64,000 bases of DNA from Halomonas sp. H10-9-1. Lineage in GTDB: Bacteria > Pseudomonadota > Gammaproteobacteria > Pseudomonadales > Halomonadaceae. The position numbers and the translations under genes were made by a program. Positions 43,797 through 52,552 of this stretch are shown piece after piece (position 1 is the stretch's first letter; every line of letters begins with the position of its first letter). Below the pieces are notes generated by a model, which saw only the letters and a program-made list of their open reading frames with translations, was not told the origin of the DNA and made no database searches. The stretch is from contig NZ_JAMSHO010000001.1 of assembly GCF_040147005.1 (NCBI RefSeq), positions 992,001 to 1,056,000 on the forward strand. Reading direction: 5' to 3'.

Positions 43797-44807
43797 TCAG
43801 CGACGCTGCAGCTGGTCGAGCTGGCCGCCACTGGCGAAGTGGGTCTCCATGGCCGCATCCCAGCCGCCGAAGACCTCCTCGACACGCAGCAGCTGGGTCT
43901 CGGGGAACTGCCCGGCGAACTCCTCGACCACCGCCTCGTGATGCACGCGGTAGTTGAAGCCGGCCAGTTGGCGCTGGGCCTCCTCGCTGTAGAGGTACTC
44001 CACGTAGGCGCGGGCCAGCTCCTCGGTACCGTTGCGCTCGGCATTGGGCTCCACCACCGCTACCGGGAACTCGGCCAGGATGCTCACCGGCGGCACGACC
44101 ACCTCGTAGTCATCGCTGCCGTATTCGCCGCGGATGTTGTTGACCTCGGACTCGAAGCTGATCAGGACGTCGCCGATGCCACGCTCGATGAAGCTGGTGG
44201 TGGCACCGCGACCGCCGGTATCGAACACCTTCACGTTGCCGAGGAAGTCGCGCATGAAGTCCTGGATCTGTGCCTCATCCCCGGCGAACTGATGATCCGC
44301 GAAGCCCCAGGCGGCGAGATAGGTGTAGCGGCCGTTGCCCGACGTCTTGGGGTTGGGGAAGACGATCTCCACGCCCTCGTCGTCCAGGTCGTCCCAGCCC
44401 TCGATGCCCTTGGGGTTGCCCTTGCGCACCAGGAAGGCGGTGGTGGAGTAGTAGGGCGAGGCGTTGTTGGGCAGCGCCTGCTGCCACTCCTCGGCCACCA
44501 GGCCATCATCGGCCAGTACCTGGACATCGGTGACCTGGTTGTAGGTCACCACGTCGGCGCGCAGTCCCTGGAGGATGGCGCGGGCCTGGGCCGAGGAGCC
44601 GCCATGGGACTGCTGGATGGCGATCTCCTCGCCCTGGGTCGCCTGCCAGTGGGCGATGAACTCGGGGTTGATCGCGGCGAACAGCTCGCGGGCAATATCA
44701 TAGGAGGAGTTGAGTAGCTCGCGTTCGGCGGCCACGACCGGGGAGGCCAGGCCGGCACCCAGGGCGATGGCGAGCAGCGAACGAGGAAAGCGCAGATCGA
44801 GGGTCAT
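43797..44807 (-). CDS. sbp: Periplasmic sulfate-binding protein
   Basis: A 336-residue exported binding protein. Signal peptide LLAIALGAGLASPVVAAERELLNSSYDIARELF; ligand-binding segments IQQSHGGSSAQARAILQGLRADVVTYNQVTDVQ, FPNPKTSGNGRYTYLAAWGF, VFDTGGRGATTSFIERGIGDVLISFESEVN match Sbp/CysP proteins. It delivers sulfate (or thiosulfate) to CysTWA. The ATG at 44807 has GGAG 7 bp ahead and is preferred over an in-frame TTG 15 bp upstream. It is the first gene of the operon and is divergent from rpe. Confidence 0.94.
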   Translation of the reverse strand: MTLDLRFPRSLLAIALGAGLASPVVAAERELLNSSYDIARELFAAINPEFIAHWQATQGEEIAIQQSHGGSSAQARAILQGLRADVVTYNQVTDVQVLADDGLVAEEWQQALPNNASPYYSTTAFLVRKGNPKGIEGWDDLDDEGVEIVFPNPKTSGNGRYTYLAAWGFADHQFAGDEAQIQDFMRDFLGNVKVFDTGGRGATTSFIERGIGDVLISFESEVNNIRGEYGSDDYEVVVPPVSILAEFPVAVVEPNAERNGTEELARAYVEYLYSEEAQRQLAGFNYRVHHEAVVEEFAGQFPETQLLRVEEVFGGWDAAMETHFASGGQLDQLQRR

Positions 44808-44864
44808 GGCGAGACTCCGCAAGGAGAAGGAGGATGGGGAATGTTGTGAGAAGGTTATGGCCCA

Positions 44865-44925
44865 TCAAAGGTAATTACAATAGTGTTTTTTATTCAATTA
44901 TAGAATATGTCTCTGCGCTCCGGTC
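44865..44925 (-). promoter_or_regulatory. AT-rich sbp promoter region, candidate CysB target
   Basis: A perfect minus-strand TATAAT (complement of 44897-44902) without a good -35, in an AT-rich island (AATTACAATAGTG, TTTTATTCAATTATAG) that contrasts with the GC-rich surroundings. Activator dependence is suggested. On the plus strand, TAGAAT at 44959-44964 may be the rpe -10. Confidence 0.45.
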
Positions 44926-44997
44926 ATCCTGTCGCCTGCCGGCGGCGGGAGGGTCTGGTAGAATGCGCCCTCTCGTCATCGACCCGGGAACCCTGCC

Positions 44998-45696
44998 ATG
45001 ACCGACGCGACCCGCGATTTCCAGATCGCGCCCTCGATCCTTTCTGCCGACTTCGCGCGGCTGGGTGAGGAGGTGGACGACGTCCTCGCCTCCGGCGCCG
45101 ATATCGTTCACTTCGATGTGATGGACAACCACTATGTGCCCAACCTGACCATCGGCCCCATGGTCTGCTCGGCACTGCGCAAGCACGGCGTCACCGCGCC
45201 CATCGACGTGCACCTGATGGTACGCCCCGTCGACCAGCTGATCGGCGACTTCATCGACGCCGGCGCCAGCATCATCACCTTCCACCCCGAGGCCTCCGAC
45301 CATATCGACCGCTCCCTGCAGCTGATCCGCGACGGCGGCTGCCGGGCCGGCCTGGTCTTCAATCCGGCCACCCCGCTGGCGTACCTCGACTACGTGATGG
45401 ACAAGCTCGACATGGTACTGCTGATGAGCGTCAACCCCGGCTTCGGCGGCCAGTCCTTCATTCCCGCTACCCTCGACAAGCTGCGCGAGGCGCGCCGGCG
45501 CATCGACGCCTCAGGCCGCGATATCCGCCTCGAGGTCGACGGCGGCGTCAAGGTGGACAACATCGCCGAGATCGCTCGCGCCGGCGCCGACACCTTCGTG
45601 GCCGGCTCGGCGGTGTTCAAGGCGCGCAACGATTCGGACCCGCACCGCTACGACAGTGTGATCGGCGATTTCCGCCGGGCCCTGGCCGAGGCCTGA
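44998..45696 (+). CDS. rpe: Ribulose-phosphate 3-epimerase
   Basis: A 232-residue TIM-barrel enzyme interconverting ribulose 5-phosphate and xylulose 5-phosphate. Signatures: [108 protein letters not shown], and [30 protein letters not shown]. The metal ligands (His, Asp, His, Asp) are all present. A short gene for a GIY-YIG protein follows after 2 bp. Confidence 0.96.
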   Translation: MTDATRDFQIAPSILSADFARLGEEVDDVLASGADIVHFDVMDNHYVPNLTIGPMVCSALRKHGVTAPIDVHLMVRPVDQLIGDFIDAGASIITFHPEASDHIDRSLQLIRDGGCRAGLVFNPATPLAYLDYVMDKLDMVLLMSVNPGFGGQSFIPATLDKLREARRRIDASGRDIRLEVDGGVKVDNIAEIARAGADTFVAGSAVFKARNDSDPHRYDSVIGDFRRALAEA

Positions 45697-45698
45697 GC

Positions 45699-45995
45699 GT
45701 GACGGACGAGGCCGCTCCTCGCTGGCACCTCTATGTGATCGAGACGGCCGCCGGCGCGCTCTACACCGGCATCACCACCGACGTGGCCCGGCGCCTGGCC
45801 GAGCACGCCGCCGGGCGCGGCGCCAAGGCGCTGCGCGGCAAGGGGCCGCTGCATCTGGTATATCACGAATGTATCGGAGCGCACGGTGAGGCGCTACGCC
45901 GGGAGGCGGCGATGAAGCGCCTCACCGCCGCGGCCAAGCGCCGCTGGCTGGCCGAGCGGCGAGCCATTCAGGCGAACGGGGAATCCTTCCCCTAG
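45699..45995 (+). CDS. GIY-YIG domain protein (UPF0213/YhbQ-like)
   Basis: A 98-residue stand-alone GIY-YIG nuclease-fold protein: [76 protein letters not shown]. The Y-V...Y-T-G-I-T pair, Arg and Glu of the active site are present. YhbQ-type proteins are implicated in DNA processing, but the physiological role is unclear. Start is GTG, 2 bp after the rpe stop, so it is probably co-translated with rpe. Confidence 0.88.
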   Translation: MTDEAAPRWHLYVIETAAGALYTGITTDVARRLAEHAAGRGAKALRGKGPLHLVYHECIGAHGEALRREAAMKRLTAAAKRRWLAERRAIQANGESFP

Positions 45996-46056
45996 GCGGT
46001 GTCGATAGCGTCGGGCGGGCGCGGCGAGCGCTGAGCGCCACGCCGCCCATCCTGAT

Positions 46057-46086
46057 GCGGGCCGCCGGAGAGAGCCGGCGGCCCGC
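46057..46086. terminator. Hairpin between the GIY-YIG gene and NDH-2
   Basis: GCGGGCCGCCGG, loop AGAGAG, CCGGCGGCCCGC: a perfect 12-bp stem between convergent genes. Little T run. Confidence 0.65.
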
Positions 46087-46110
46087 GTCGTTCGGGGAAG
46101 AGGGGGCGCC

Positions 46111-47409
46111 TCAGTGTAGCTTCAGGCGCGGCTTCAGGAAGCGGTTGAGCCCGTCCACCACGATCATCAGGCCGGTCTTGACGGTGCCGTGGATGGCGCG
46201 CTGGTGCAGGCGATAGAGCGAGGCGTAGAAGAGCTTCGCCAGGTGCCCCTCGATGAACAGGCTGCGCGCCGAGGCGCCGCGCATCAGGCTGCCGATGGCG
46301 TCGAAGTGCGCCAGCGAGATCAGCGAGCCGCGGTCCCGATAGGCGAAGGGCTTGAGCGGCTTGCCGGCGCGCTGGGCCTGCAGGTTGCGGTAGAGCGTGG
46401 CGACCTGCTGATGGGCGGCCTGGGCCCGCGGCGGCACCGTGCCGCCGTCCGGCTGTGGACAGCTGGCGCAGTCGCCCATGGCGAAGATCCGCGGATCCTC
46501 GATGCTCTGCAGGGTGTCGCGGACCTTGAGGCGGTGGTTTTTCTCCGTCGGCAGGCCCAGCGTCGAGAGCAGTGCCGGCGCCTTGATGCCTGCCGCCCAG
46601 ACCCCGAGGTCGATCGCGATGCGCTGGCCGTCGGCGGTGTGGATCGCCGTGGCCTCCACCCGGGTCACCCGGGTCTCGGCATGGATCCTCACCCCCAGCC
46701 GCTCGAGCTCCCGGTGCACCGCCGCACTGATCCGTTCCGGCAGCGCCGGCAGTACCCGCGGGGCGGCCTCGATCAGGTGCACCTCGAGCCGGTCGCTGTC
46801 CAGTGCGGTGACGCCGTAGCTGTGCAGCATCCGCGAGGCCTCGTGGAGCTCCGCGGCGAGTTCGACCCCGGTGGCGCCGGCGCCGACGATGCCCACCGCC
46901 ATGCGCGCCGGCTGCTCGAGGCGCGGGTCGTTGTGGCGCAGGAAGGTGTTGAGCATCTGCTGGCGGAAGGCCTCGGCCTGCTGGGGGCTGTCGAGGAAGT
47001 GGCAGTGCTCGCCGACCCCGGGGGTGTCGAAGTCGTTGCTGACGCTGCCCAGGGCCAGCACCAGCTGGTCGTAGGCGAGCTCGCGGGCGGGCAGCACCTC
47101 GTCGCCGGCGGCGTCGAGCACCGGGGCGAGGGTCAGGGTGCGGGCCTCGCGATCGATGCCGCTCAGGGTGCCGTGCTGGAAGCGGTAGCCGTGCTGGCTC
47201 GAGTGCGCCTGGTAGGAGATCTCGTCGAGCCCAGAGTCCAGGGCGCCGGTGGCGACCTCGTGCAGCAGCGGTTTCCAGATGTGGGTGGCGTTGCGGTCGA
47301 CCAGCACGATCTCAGCGCGACCGCGTCGCCCCAGCTTGCGGCCGAGCCGGGTGACCAGCTCGAGGCCGCCGGCGCCTCCGCCGACCACGACGATGCTTGG
47401 CAGGTTCAT
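46111..47409 (-). CDS. Type II NADH dehydrogenase-like FAD oxidoreductase
   Basis: A 432-residue pyridine nucleotide-disulfide oxidoreductase-fold enzyme. FAD motif SIVVVGGGAGGLELVTRLGRKLG at the N-terminus, NAD motif VGIVGAGATGVELAAELHEA in the middle, FAD pyrophosphate-binding IFAMGDCASC with PPRAQAAHQQ downstream, and a C-terminal amphipathic part (LFIEGHLAKLFYASLYRLHQRAIHG) that anchors NDH-2 to the membrane. It should oxidise NADH and reduce quinone without pumping protons, complementing the transhydrogenase. Start ATG 47409 with GGGGGAG ahead; an upstream TTG is less likely. Confidence 0.88.
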   Translation of the reverse strand: MNLPSIVVVGGGAGGLELVTRLGRKLGRRGRAEIVLVDRNATHIWKPLLHEVATGALDSGLDEISYQAHSSQHGYRFQHGTLSGIDREARTLTLAPVLDAAGDEVLPARELAYDQLVLALGSVSNDFDTPGVGEHCHFLDSPQQAEAFRQQMLNTFLRHNDPRLEQPARMAVGIVGAGATGVELAAELHEASRMLHSYGVTALDSDRLEVHLIEAAPRVLPALPERISAAVHRELERLGVRIHAETRVTRVEATAIHTADGQRIAIDLGVWAAGIKAPALLSTLGLPTEKNHRLKVRDTLQSIEDPRIFAMGDCASCPQPDGGTVPPRAQAAHQQVATLYRNLQAQRAGKPLKPFAYRDRGSLISLAHFDAIGSLMRGASARSLFIEGHLAKLFYASLYRLHQRAIHGTVKTGLMIVVDGLNRFLKPRLKLH

Positions 47410-47515
47410 GTCATTCTCCCCCAAAGACTGGAGGCTCCAGCATAAGCGCCCGGAGATTTCCTGCCCATGGCCGCTTGGGCATAATGGATATCCGATTCAT
47501 CCGACGAGAGGCGTC

Positions 47516-48181
47516 ATGCACCCCATCCTCCACGACATCCGGCTGGTGGCCTTCGACCTGGACGGCACCTTGATCGACTCCGTGCCCGAGCTGGCAGCCG
47601 CCGTCGACATGACCCTGAACGAGCTCGGCCTGCCCGAGGCGGGCGAGCAGAAAGCCAGGCTGTGGGTCGGCAACGGCGCGCTCAAGCTCGTCGAGCGTGC
47701 GCTGGCCGATGCCCTGGGCGAGGCGCCGTCGCCGCAGCGACTGGAGCCGGCACATCAGCGCTTCCTGCATCACTACGGTCGGGAGGTGGGGGCGCGCACG
47801 CACCTCTATCCCGGCGTTCGCGAGTGCCTCGATGCCCTGCGTGAGCGCGGCCTGCCCCTCGCGCTGGTGACCAACAAGCCAAGCGCCTTCATTGCCCCGC
47901 TGCTCGAGAAGCTGGGACTTGCCGGGTACTTTGCGCTCTGCCTGGGTGGCGACAGCCTCCCCGAGAAGAAGCCTCACCCGGCACCGCTGCTGCACGTCGC
48001 GGCCCACTTCGATGTCCCGCCGTCGGCGTGCCTGATGGTGGGGGACTCGCGCCACGATATCGCCGCCGGCAAGGCGGCCGGTTTCCGCACCCTGGCGGTG
48101 CCCTACGGCTACAATCACGGCGAGCCGGTGCGCGACAGTGGCCCGGAGGGCGTGGTTGAATCGCTGGCAGAACTCGTTTAA
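47516..48181 (+). CDS. gph: Phosphoglycolate phosphatase
   Basis: A 221-residue HAD-superfamily phosphatase. HAD motif I is LVAFDLDGTLIDSVPELAAAVDMTL (nucleophile and acid Asp), motif II LALVTNKPSAF, motif III in KKPHPAPLLHVA and motif IV in CLMVGDSRHDIAAGKAAGFRTLAVPYGYN. The cap and motif pattern match Gph, which removes 2-phosphoglycolate. A gph-trpE neighbourhood is typical of pseudomonads and relatives. GAGAGG precedes the ATG. Confidence 0.92.
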   Translation: MHPILHDIRLVAFDLDGTLIDSVPELAAAVDMTLNELGLPEAGEQKARLWVGNGALKLVERALADALGEAPSPQRLEPAHQRFLHHYGREVGARTHLYPGVRECLDALRERGLPLALVTNKPSAFIAPLLEKLGLAGYFALCLGGDSLPEKKPHPAPLLHVAAHFDVPPSACLMVGDSRHDIAAGKAAGFRTLAVPYGYNHGEPVRDSGPEGVVESLAELV

Positions 48182-48253
48182 CGTGAGTTCGGCTATTACT
48201 ATAAGGTAGAGCTTTTTCAATATGTTATTGTTATAAGACGCGGACGCCCCTCG
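48182..48253 (+). promoter_or_regulatory. AT-rich promoter region of the trp operon
   Basis: The 70 bp before the leader peptide are AT-rich (TATTACTATAAGG, TTTTTCAATATGTTATTGTTATAAGA). TATAAG occurs at 48200-48205 and 48232-48237 as candidate -10 boxes; no clear -35. A typical TrpR operator was not seen. Confidence 0.4.
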
Positions 48254-48355
48254 ATGACCACCCGCATTTCCACGGACAATACCCGTTCCATCGGCGCCCC
48301 GCGTGCCGCTTTCCTGGCCGCCCGGTCGCCCGTCCTGGGCAGCTGGCGATGGTGA
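48254..48355 (+). CDS. trpL: trp operon leader peptide
   Basis: A 33-residue ORF (MTTRISTDNTRSIGAP..., ending GSWRW) between the AT-rich promoter region and trpE. Its final sense codons are TGG CGA TGG followed directly by TGA, so two of its last three residues are Trp, the residue type used as a sensor in ribosome-mediated attenuation. The segment carrying the Trp codons (TGGCGATGG, 48344-48352) can pair with CCATTGCCA (48399-48407) shortly before trpE. No T-run terminator is evident, so the precise mechanism (transcriptional or translational) is open. Confidence 0.6.
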   Translation: MTTRISTDNTRSIGAPRAAFLAARSPVLGSWRW

Positions 48356-48433
48356 CGCTCGCTCCCCCTGCTTGAGCCGCGGTGCCTGTGTGTGCCCGCC
48401 ATTGCCAACCCGTCTTATCGAGGAATTCCGGGC

Positions 48434-49933
48434 ATGATGACCCCCGAACGCTTTCATGAGCTGGCCGATGCCGGCTATAACCGCATCCCGGTCACCCGCG
48501 ACGTGCTGGCCGATCTCGACACCCCGCTTTCCACCTACATGAAGCTCGCCAATGCGCCCTGGACTTTCCTGCTGGAGTCCGTGCAGGGTGGCGAGAAGTG
48601 GGGGCGCTACTCGATCATCGGCCTGCCCTGCCGCGAGCGCATCGAGGTGCGTGGCTTCAGCGTCAGCCATATCGTCGATGGCGAGCTCCACGGCGCCGCC
48701 GAGGTGAAGGACCCGCTGGCGTGGATCGAGCAGTTCCAGGCGCGCTTCAAGGTGCCGCGCCTGGACGACCAGCCACGCTTCGACGGTGGCCTGGTGGGCT
48801 ACTTCGGTTACGACACTATTCGCTATATCGAGCCGCGCCTGCGCAGCGAGGTCGCCGCCGCCAAGCCCGACCCGCTGGGCGTGCCGGATATCCTGCTGAT
48901 GGTGTGCGACGAGCTGGTGGTGTTCGACAACCTCTCCGGGCGGCTGACGCTCTGGACCCACGCCGACCCCGCCGAGCACGGTGCCTATGCCAACGCCGTG
49001 GAGCGCCTGGAGGCCCTGGAGATCCGCCTGCGTAGTGCGACCCTGAACAGCGTCAGCTCCGGCACCGGCAGTGCCGCGGTGGAGGAGGGCGACTTCACCT
49101 CCGGGTTCACCGAGGCGGGTTTCAAGGCCGCGGTGGAGAGCATCAAGGAGTATGTGCTGGCCGGCGACGTCATGCAGTGTGTGCCCTCCCAGCGCATGTC
49201 GATCCCCTATCGTGCCGCGCCGCTGGACCTCTACCGGGCACTGCGCAGCCTCAACCCCTCGCCCTATATGTTCTTCCTCGACCTGGGCGATCACCAGGTG
49301 GCCGGCTCCTCGCCGGAGATCCTGACCCGCCTGGAAGAGGGCGAGGTGACCGTGCGCCCCATCGCCGGTACCCGCAAGCGTGGCCGCAGCGAGGCCGAGG
49401 ACCGGGAGCTCGAGGAGGAGCTGCTGGCCGATCCCAAGGAGCGCGCCGAGCATCTGATGCTGATTGATCTCGGCCGCAACGACGTGGGCCGCATCAGCGA
49501 GACCGGCTCGGTGAGGATCACCGAGGAGATGGTGGTGGAGCGCTACTCCCACGTCATGCATATCGTCTCCAACGTTACCGGGCGCCTCAAGCCGGGGCTC
49601 ACCGCCATGGACGCCCTGCGCGCCACCTTCCCGGCGGGCACCGTCTCCGGCGCTCCCAAGATCCGCGCGCTGGAGATCATCGACGAGCTGGAGCCGGTCA
49701 AGCGCGGGATCTACTCCGGTGCAGTGGGCTATCTCTCCTGGCACGGCAACCTGGATACCGCCATCGCCATCCGCACCGCGGTGATCAAGGATGGCGAGCT
49801 TCACGTCCAGGCCGGGGCCGGCATCGTCGCCGACTCGGTACCCGAGATGGAGTGGCAGGAGACCCTCAACAAGGGGCGGGCGTTGTTCCGCGCCGTGGCC
49901 ATGGCCGAGCGCGGCCTGGACAACCTCGAATAG
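48434..49933 (+). CDS. trpE: Anthranilate synthase component I
   Basis: A 499-residue chorismate-using enzyme. The N-terminal part has [36 protein letters not shown], including the LLES Trp-feedback motif; the catalytic core has [76 protein letters not shown], and [29 protein letters not shown] (Ala, not Lys) distinguishes TrpE from PabB. Start at 48434 or the next codon, 48437. It is followed by trpG after 22 bp and controlled by the leader upstream. Confidence 0.97.
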   Translation: MMTPERFHELADAGYNRIPVTRDVLADLDTPLSTYMKLANAPWTFLLESVQGGEKWGRYSIIGLPCRERIEVRGFSVSHIVDGELHGAAEVKDPLAWIEQFQARFKVPRLDDQPRFDGGLVGYFGYDTIRYIEPRLRSEVAAAKPDPLGVPDILLMVCDELVVFDNLSGRLTLWTHADPAEHGAYANAVERLEALEIRLRSATLNSVSSGTGSAAVEEGDFTSGFTEAGFKAAVESIKEYVLAGDVMQCVPSQRMSIPYRAAPLDLYRALRSLNPSPYMFFLDLGDHQVAGSSPEILTRLEEGEVTVRPIAGTRKRGRSEAEDRELEEELLADPKERAEHLMLIDLGRNDVGRISETGSVRITEEMVVERYSHVMHIVSNVTGRLKPGLTAMDALRATFPAGTVSGAPKIRALEIIDELEPVKRGIYSGAVGYLSWHGNLDTAIAIRTAVIKDGELHVQAGAGIVADSVPEMEWQETLNKGRALFRAVAMAERGLDNLE

Positions 49934-49955
49934 CCCGGTGGTGGAGAGACGAGCC

Positions 49956-50567
49956 ATGACAGTCTGCATGATCGACAATTACGACAGCTTCACCTTCAAC
50001 GTGGTGCAGTACCTGGGTGAATTGGGCGCCGAGGTGGAGACCCATCGCAACGACGCCATCACCCTCGCCGAGATAGAGGCCATGGCACCGACCCACCTGG
50101 TGGTCTCGCCGGGGCCCTGCACCCCAGACCAGGCCGGCATCTCCATGGACGCCATCCGCCACTTTGCCGGGCGACTGCCGATACTGGGCATCTGCCTTGG
50201 CCACCAGGCCATCGGCCAGGTCTATGGCGGCGCGGTGGTGCGCGCCCCCCAGGTGATGCACGGCAAGACCTCGGCCATCCGCCACGCCGGCAAGGGGGTG
50301 TTCGCGGGCCTCGAGGATCCGCTGGAGGTGACCCGCTACCACTCCCTGGTGGTGGATCGGGCGACCCTTCCCGAGTGCCTGGAGATCACCGCCTGGACCG
50401 GGGACAATGACATCACGCCGGGGTTGATCATGGGCCTGCGCCACCGCGCGCTCGACGTGGAGGGCGTGCAGTTCCACCCCGAGTCGATCCTGACCCGCCA
50501 GGGCCACGAGCTGCTGGCCAACTTCCTCAAGCGTCGTGCGCAAGCGCCGCTGGGCCGTGCCGAATAG
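49956..50567 (+). CDS. trpG: Anthranilate synthase glutamine amidotransferase component
   Basis: A 203-residue class I glutamine amidotransferase that supplies ammonia to Trp[46 protein letters not shown], nucleophile Cys in [19 protein letters not shown], and the His-Glu pair in [13 protein letters not shown]. Because pabA is not seen in the window, this subunit may serve both TrpE and PabB, as in several bacteria. It is 22 bp after trpE and 7 bp before trpD. Confidence 0.96.
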   Translation: MTVCMIDNYDSFTFNVVQYLGELGAEVETHRNDAITLAEIEAMAPTHLVVSPGPCTPDQAGISMDAIRHFAGRLPILGICLGHQAIGQVYGGAVVRAPQVMHGKTSAIRHAGKGVFAGLEDPLEVTRYHSLVVDRATLPECLEITAWTGDNDITPGLIMGLRHRALDVEGVQFHPESILTRQGHELLANFLKRRAQAPLGRAE

Positions 50568-50574
50568 GAGAACC

Positions 50575-51597
50575 ATGATGCAGATGCGAGATGCCCTCGG
50601 TGCCCTGATGCGCCGCGAGAACCTCAACTTCGCCGAGACCCATGAGGTGATGCGCCAGATCATGACCGGGGAGGCCAGTGACCCCCAGATCGCCGCCTTC
50701 CTGATGGGCATGGCCATGAAGGGCGAGACCGCCGAGGAGATCAGCGCCGCCGCCCAGGTGATGCGCGAACTGATGAAGCCGGTGCATCTGAAGGCCGACA
50801 ACGTGGTCGACATCGTCGGTACCGGCGGCGACGGTGCCAACCTGTTCAATGTCTCCACCGCCTCCAGCTTCGTGGTGGCGGCGGCCGGCGGCCACGTGGC
50901 CAAGCATGGCAACCGCGGCGTCTCCTCCTCGTCGGGCAGTGCCGACCTCTTCGCCGTGGCGGGGATCCACCTCGACCTCGATGCCGAGCAGGTGGCGCGC
51001 TGCATCGAGCAGGTGGGGGTCGGCTTCATGTTCGCCCCCAACCACCACCCGGCGATGCGCTACGCGGTGGCCCCGCGCCGCGAGATGGGCGTGCGCACCC
51101 TGTTCAATATCCTCGGCCCGCTGACCAACCCCGCCGGTGCCCCCAATCAGGTGCTGGGCGTCTACGCCCCGGAGCTGGTGCCGCTGATGGCCGACGTGCT
51201 GCGCCGCCTGGGCAGTCACCACGTGCTGGTGGTGCACGCCGAGGATGGCCTGGACGAGATCTCCCTGGCCCAGCCCACCCTGGTGGCCGAGCTCAAGGAG
51301 GGCGAGATCCACGAGTACGTGATCACCCCTGATGAGCTCGGCATACAGCGCCAGCCCCTGGATTCGCTGCGGGTCGCCTCCGCCGAGGACAGTCTGCGCC
51401 TGGTCGAGCAGGCACTGGTGGGCGAGGGGGCGGCGGCGGACATCGTCGCGCTTAACGCCGGTGCGGCCCTCTACGCCGCCGACGTGGCCGACAGCCTCAA
51501 GGAGGGAGTGGCCCTGGCTCAGGATGCCCAGGCCTCGAGGCTGCCCCTGGAGAAGCTCAAGGAGCTGGCCAACTTCACTCGTGTCTTCCTGCAGTGA
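50575..51597 (+). CDS. trpD: Anthranilate phosphoribosyltransferase
   Basis: A 340-residue enzyme that joins anthranilate to PRPP. Signatures: [27 protein letters not shown], the PRPP-binding [46 protein letters not shown], and [33 protein letters not shown]. Start at 50575 with TAGGAGA ahead (a longer in-frame start overlapping trpG is rejected). Middle gene of trpGDC. Confidence 0.97.
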   Translation: MMQMRDALGALMRRENLNFAETHEVMRQIMTGEASDPQIAAFLMGMAMKGETAEEISAAAQVMRELMKPVHLKADNVVDIVGTGGDGANLFNVSTASSFVVAAAGGHVAKHGNRGVSSSSGSADLFAVAGIHLDLDAEQVARCIEQVGVGFMFAPNHHPAMRYAVAPRREMGVRTLFNILGPLTNPAGAPNQVLGVYAPELVPLMADVLRRLGSHHVLVVHAEDGLDEISLAQPTLVAELKEGEIHEYVITPDELGIQRQPLDSLRVASAEDSLRLVEQALVGEGAAADIVALNAGAALYAADVADSLKEGVALAQDAQASRLPLEKLKELANFTRVFLQ

Positions 51598-51640
51598 GCG
51601 GTCCACGCTCACTCGGCTCACCCTCAAGAGGAGTTACCCC

Positions 51641-52444
51641 ATGAGCGGTTCCGCTACCCCGACCATCCTCACCCGCATCCTCCAGCGCAAGGAGGAGGAG
51701 GTCGCCGAGCGCGCCCGCGCCGTGCCCGAGGCCGAACTGCTGCGCCTGGCCGCCGAGCAGGGGGCACCGCGGGGCTTCAATGCGGCGCTGGCGCGCTGCA
51801 TCGCCGAGGGCGACCCGGCGGTGATCGCCGAGGTCAAGAAGGCCTCGCCCTCCCGCGGGGTGATCCGCGAGGATTTCAGGCCCGGTGAGATCGCCGCGAG
51901 CTACGCCGAAGGCGGGGCCGCTTGCCTCTCGGTGCTCACCGATGCCGACTTCTTCCAGGGCCACGAGGACTTCCTGATCGAGGCCCGCGACGCCTGTGGC
52001 CTGCCGGTGATCCGCAAGGACTTCATTACCCACGGCTACCAGGTGAGTGAGGCGCGTGCCATCGGCGCCGACTGCATCCTGCTGATCGTCGCCGCCCTGG
52101 AGGACAAGCAGATGGCCGACCTTCATCGGCAGGCGCTGGAGCTGGGCATGGACGTGCTGGTGGAGGTCCATGATGCCCACGAGCTCGAGCGGGCGCTGGC
52201 CCTGGACCTCGACCTGGTGGGCATCAACAACCGCGACCTGCACACCTTCGAGACGACCCTGGACACCACCCTGGAGCTGCTGTCGCGCGTTCCCGCCGGC
52301 GTCACCGTGGTCACCGAGTCCGGCATCCACACCCCCGGCGACGTGCTGCGCATGCGCGAGCACGACGTCAACGCCTTCCTGGTCGGTGAGGCCTTCATGC
52401 GCGAGCCCGACCCCGGCCAGGCGCTGCGCCGGCTGTTCTTCTGA
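51641..52444 (+). CDS. trpC: Indole-3-glycerol-phosphate synthase
   Basis: A 267-residue TIM-barrel enzyme, monofunctional (no TrpF fusion). [31 protein letters not shown] at the N-terminus; catalytic Glu/Lys in [77 protein letters not shown] and [19 protein letters not shown] lies before the ATG. Last gene of the trpEGDC operon; trpF, trpB and trpA are elsewhere. Confidence 0.97.
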   Translation: MSGSATPTILTRILQRKEEEVAERARAVPEAELLRLAAEQGAPRGFNAALARCIAEGDPAVIAEVKKASPSRGVIREDFRPGEIAASYAEGGAACLSVLTDADFFQGHEDFLIEARDACGLPVIRKDFITHGYQVSEARAIGADCILLIVAALEDKQMADLHRQALELGMDVLVEVHDAHELERALALDLDLVGINNRDLHTFETTLDTTLELLSRVPAGVTVVTESGIHTPGDVLRMREHDVNAFLVGEAFMREPDPGQALRRLFF

Positions 52445-52463
52445 GCCAGCTACGGGAAGCGTC

Positions 52464-52497
52464 AGAGGGGCCAGCATTCGCTGGCCCCTCTGGTTTT
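52464..52497 (+). terminator. Terminator after trpC
   Basis: AGAGGGGCCAG, loop CATTCG, CTGGCCCCTCT, then GGTTTT. Confidence 0.85.
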
Positions 52498-52552
52498 CAC
52501 AGGCGGTGCGCCCCTCGGTGGCTTGCCGCGGTGGGCGCCTCGCGTTGCGGGG

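Noticed and set aside
47411..49978. An 855-codon open frame on the minus strand opposite gph and trpE
   Set aside because: It lies antisense to two well-identified genes; its protein is His/Gln/Gly-rich with no domain, as expected for a GC-rich shadow frame.
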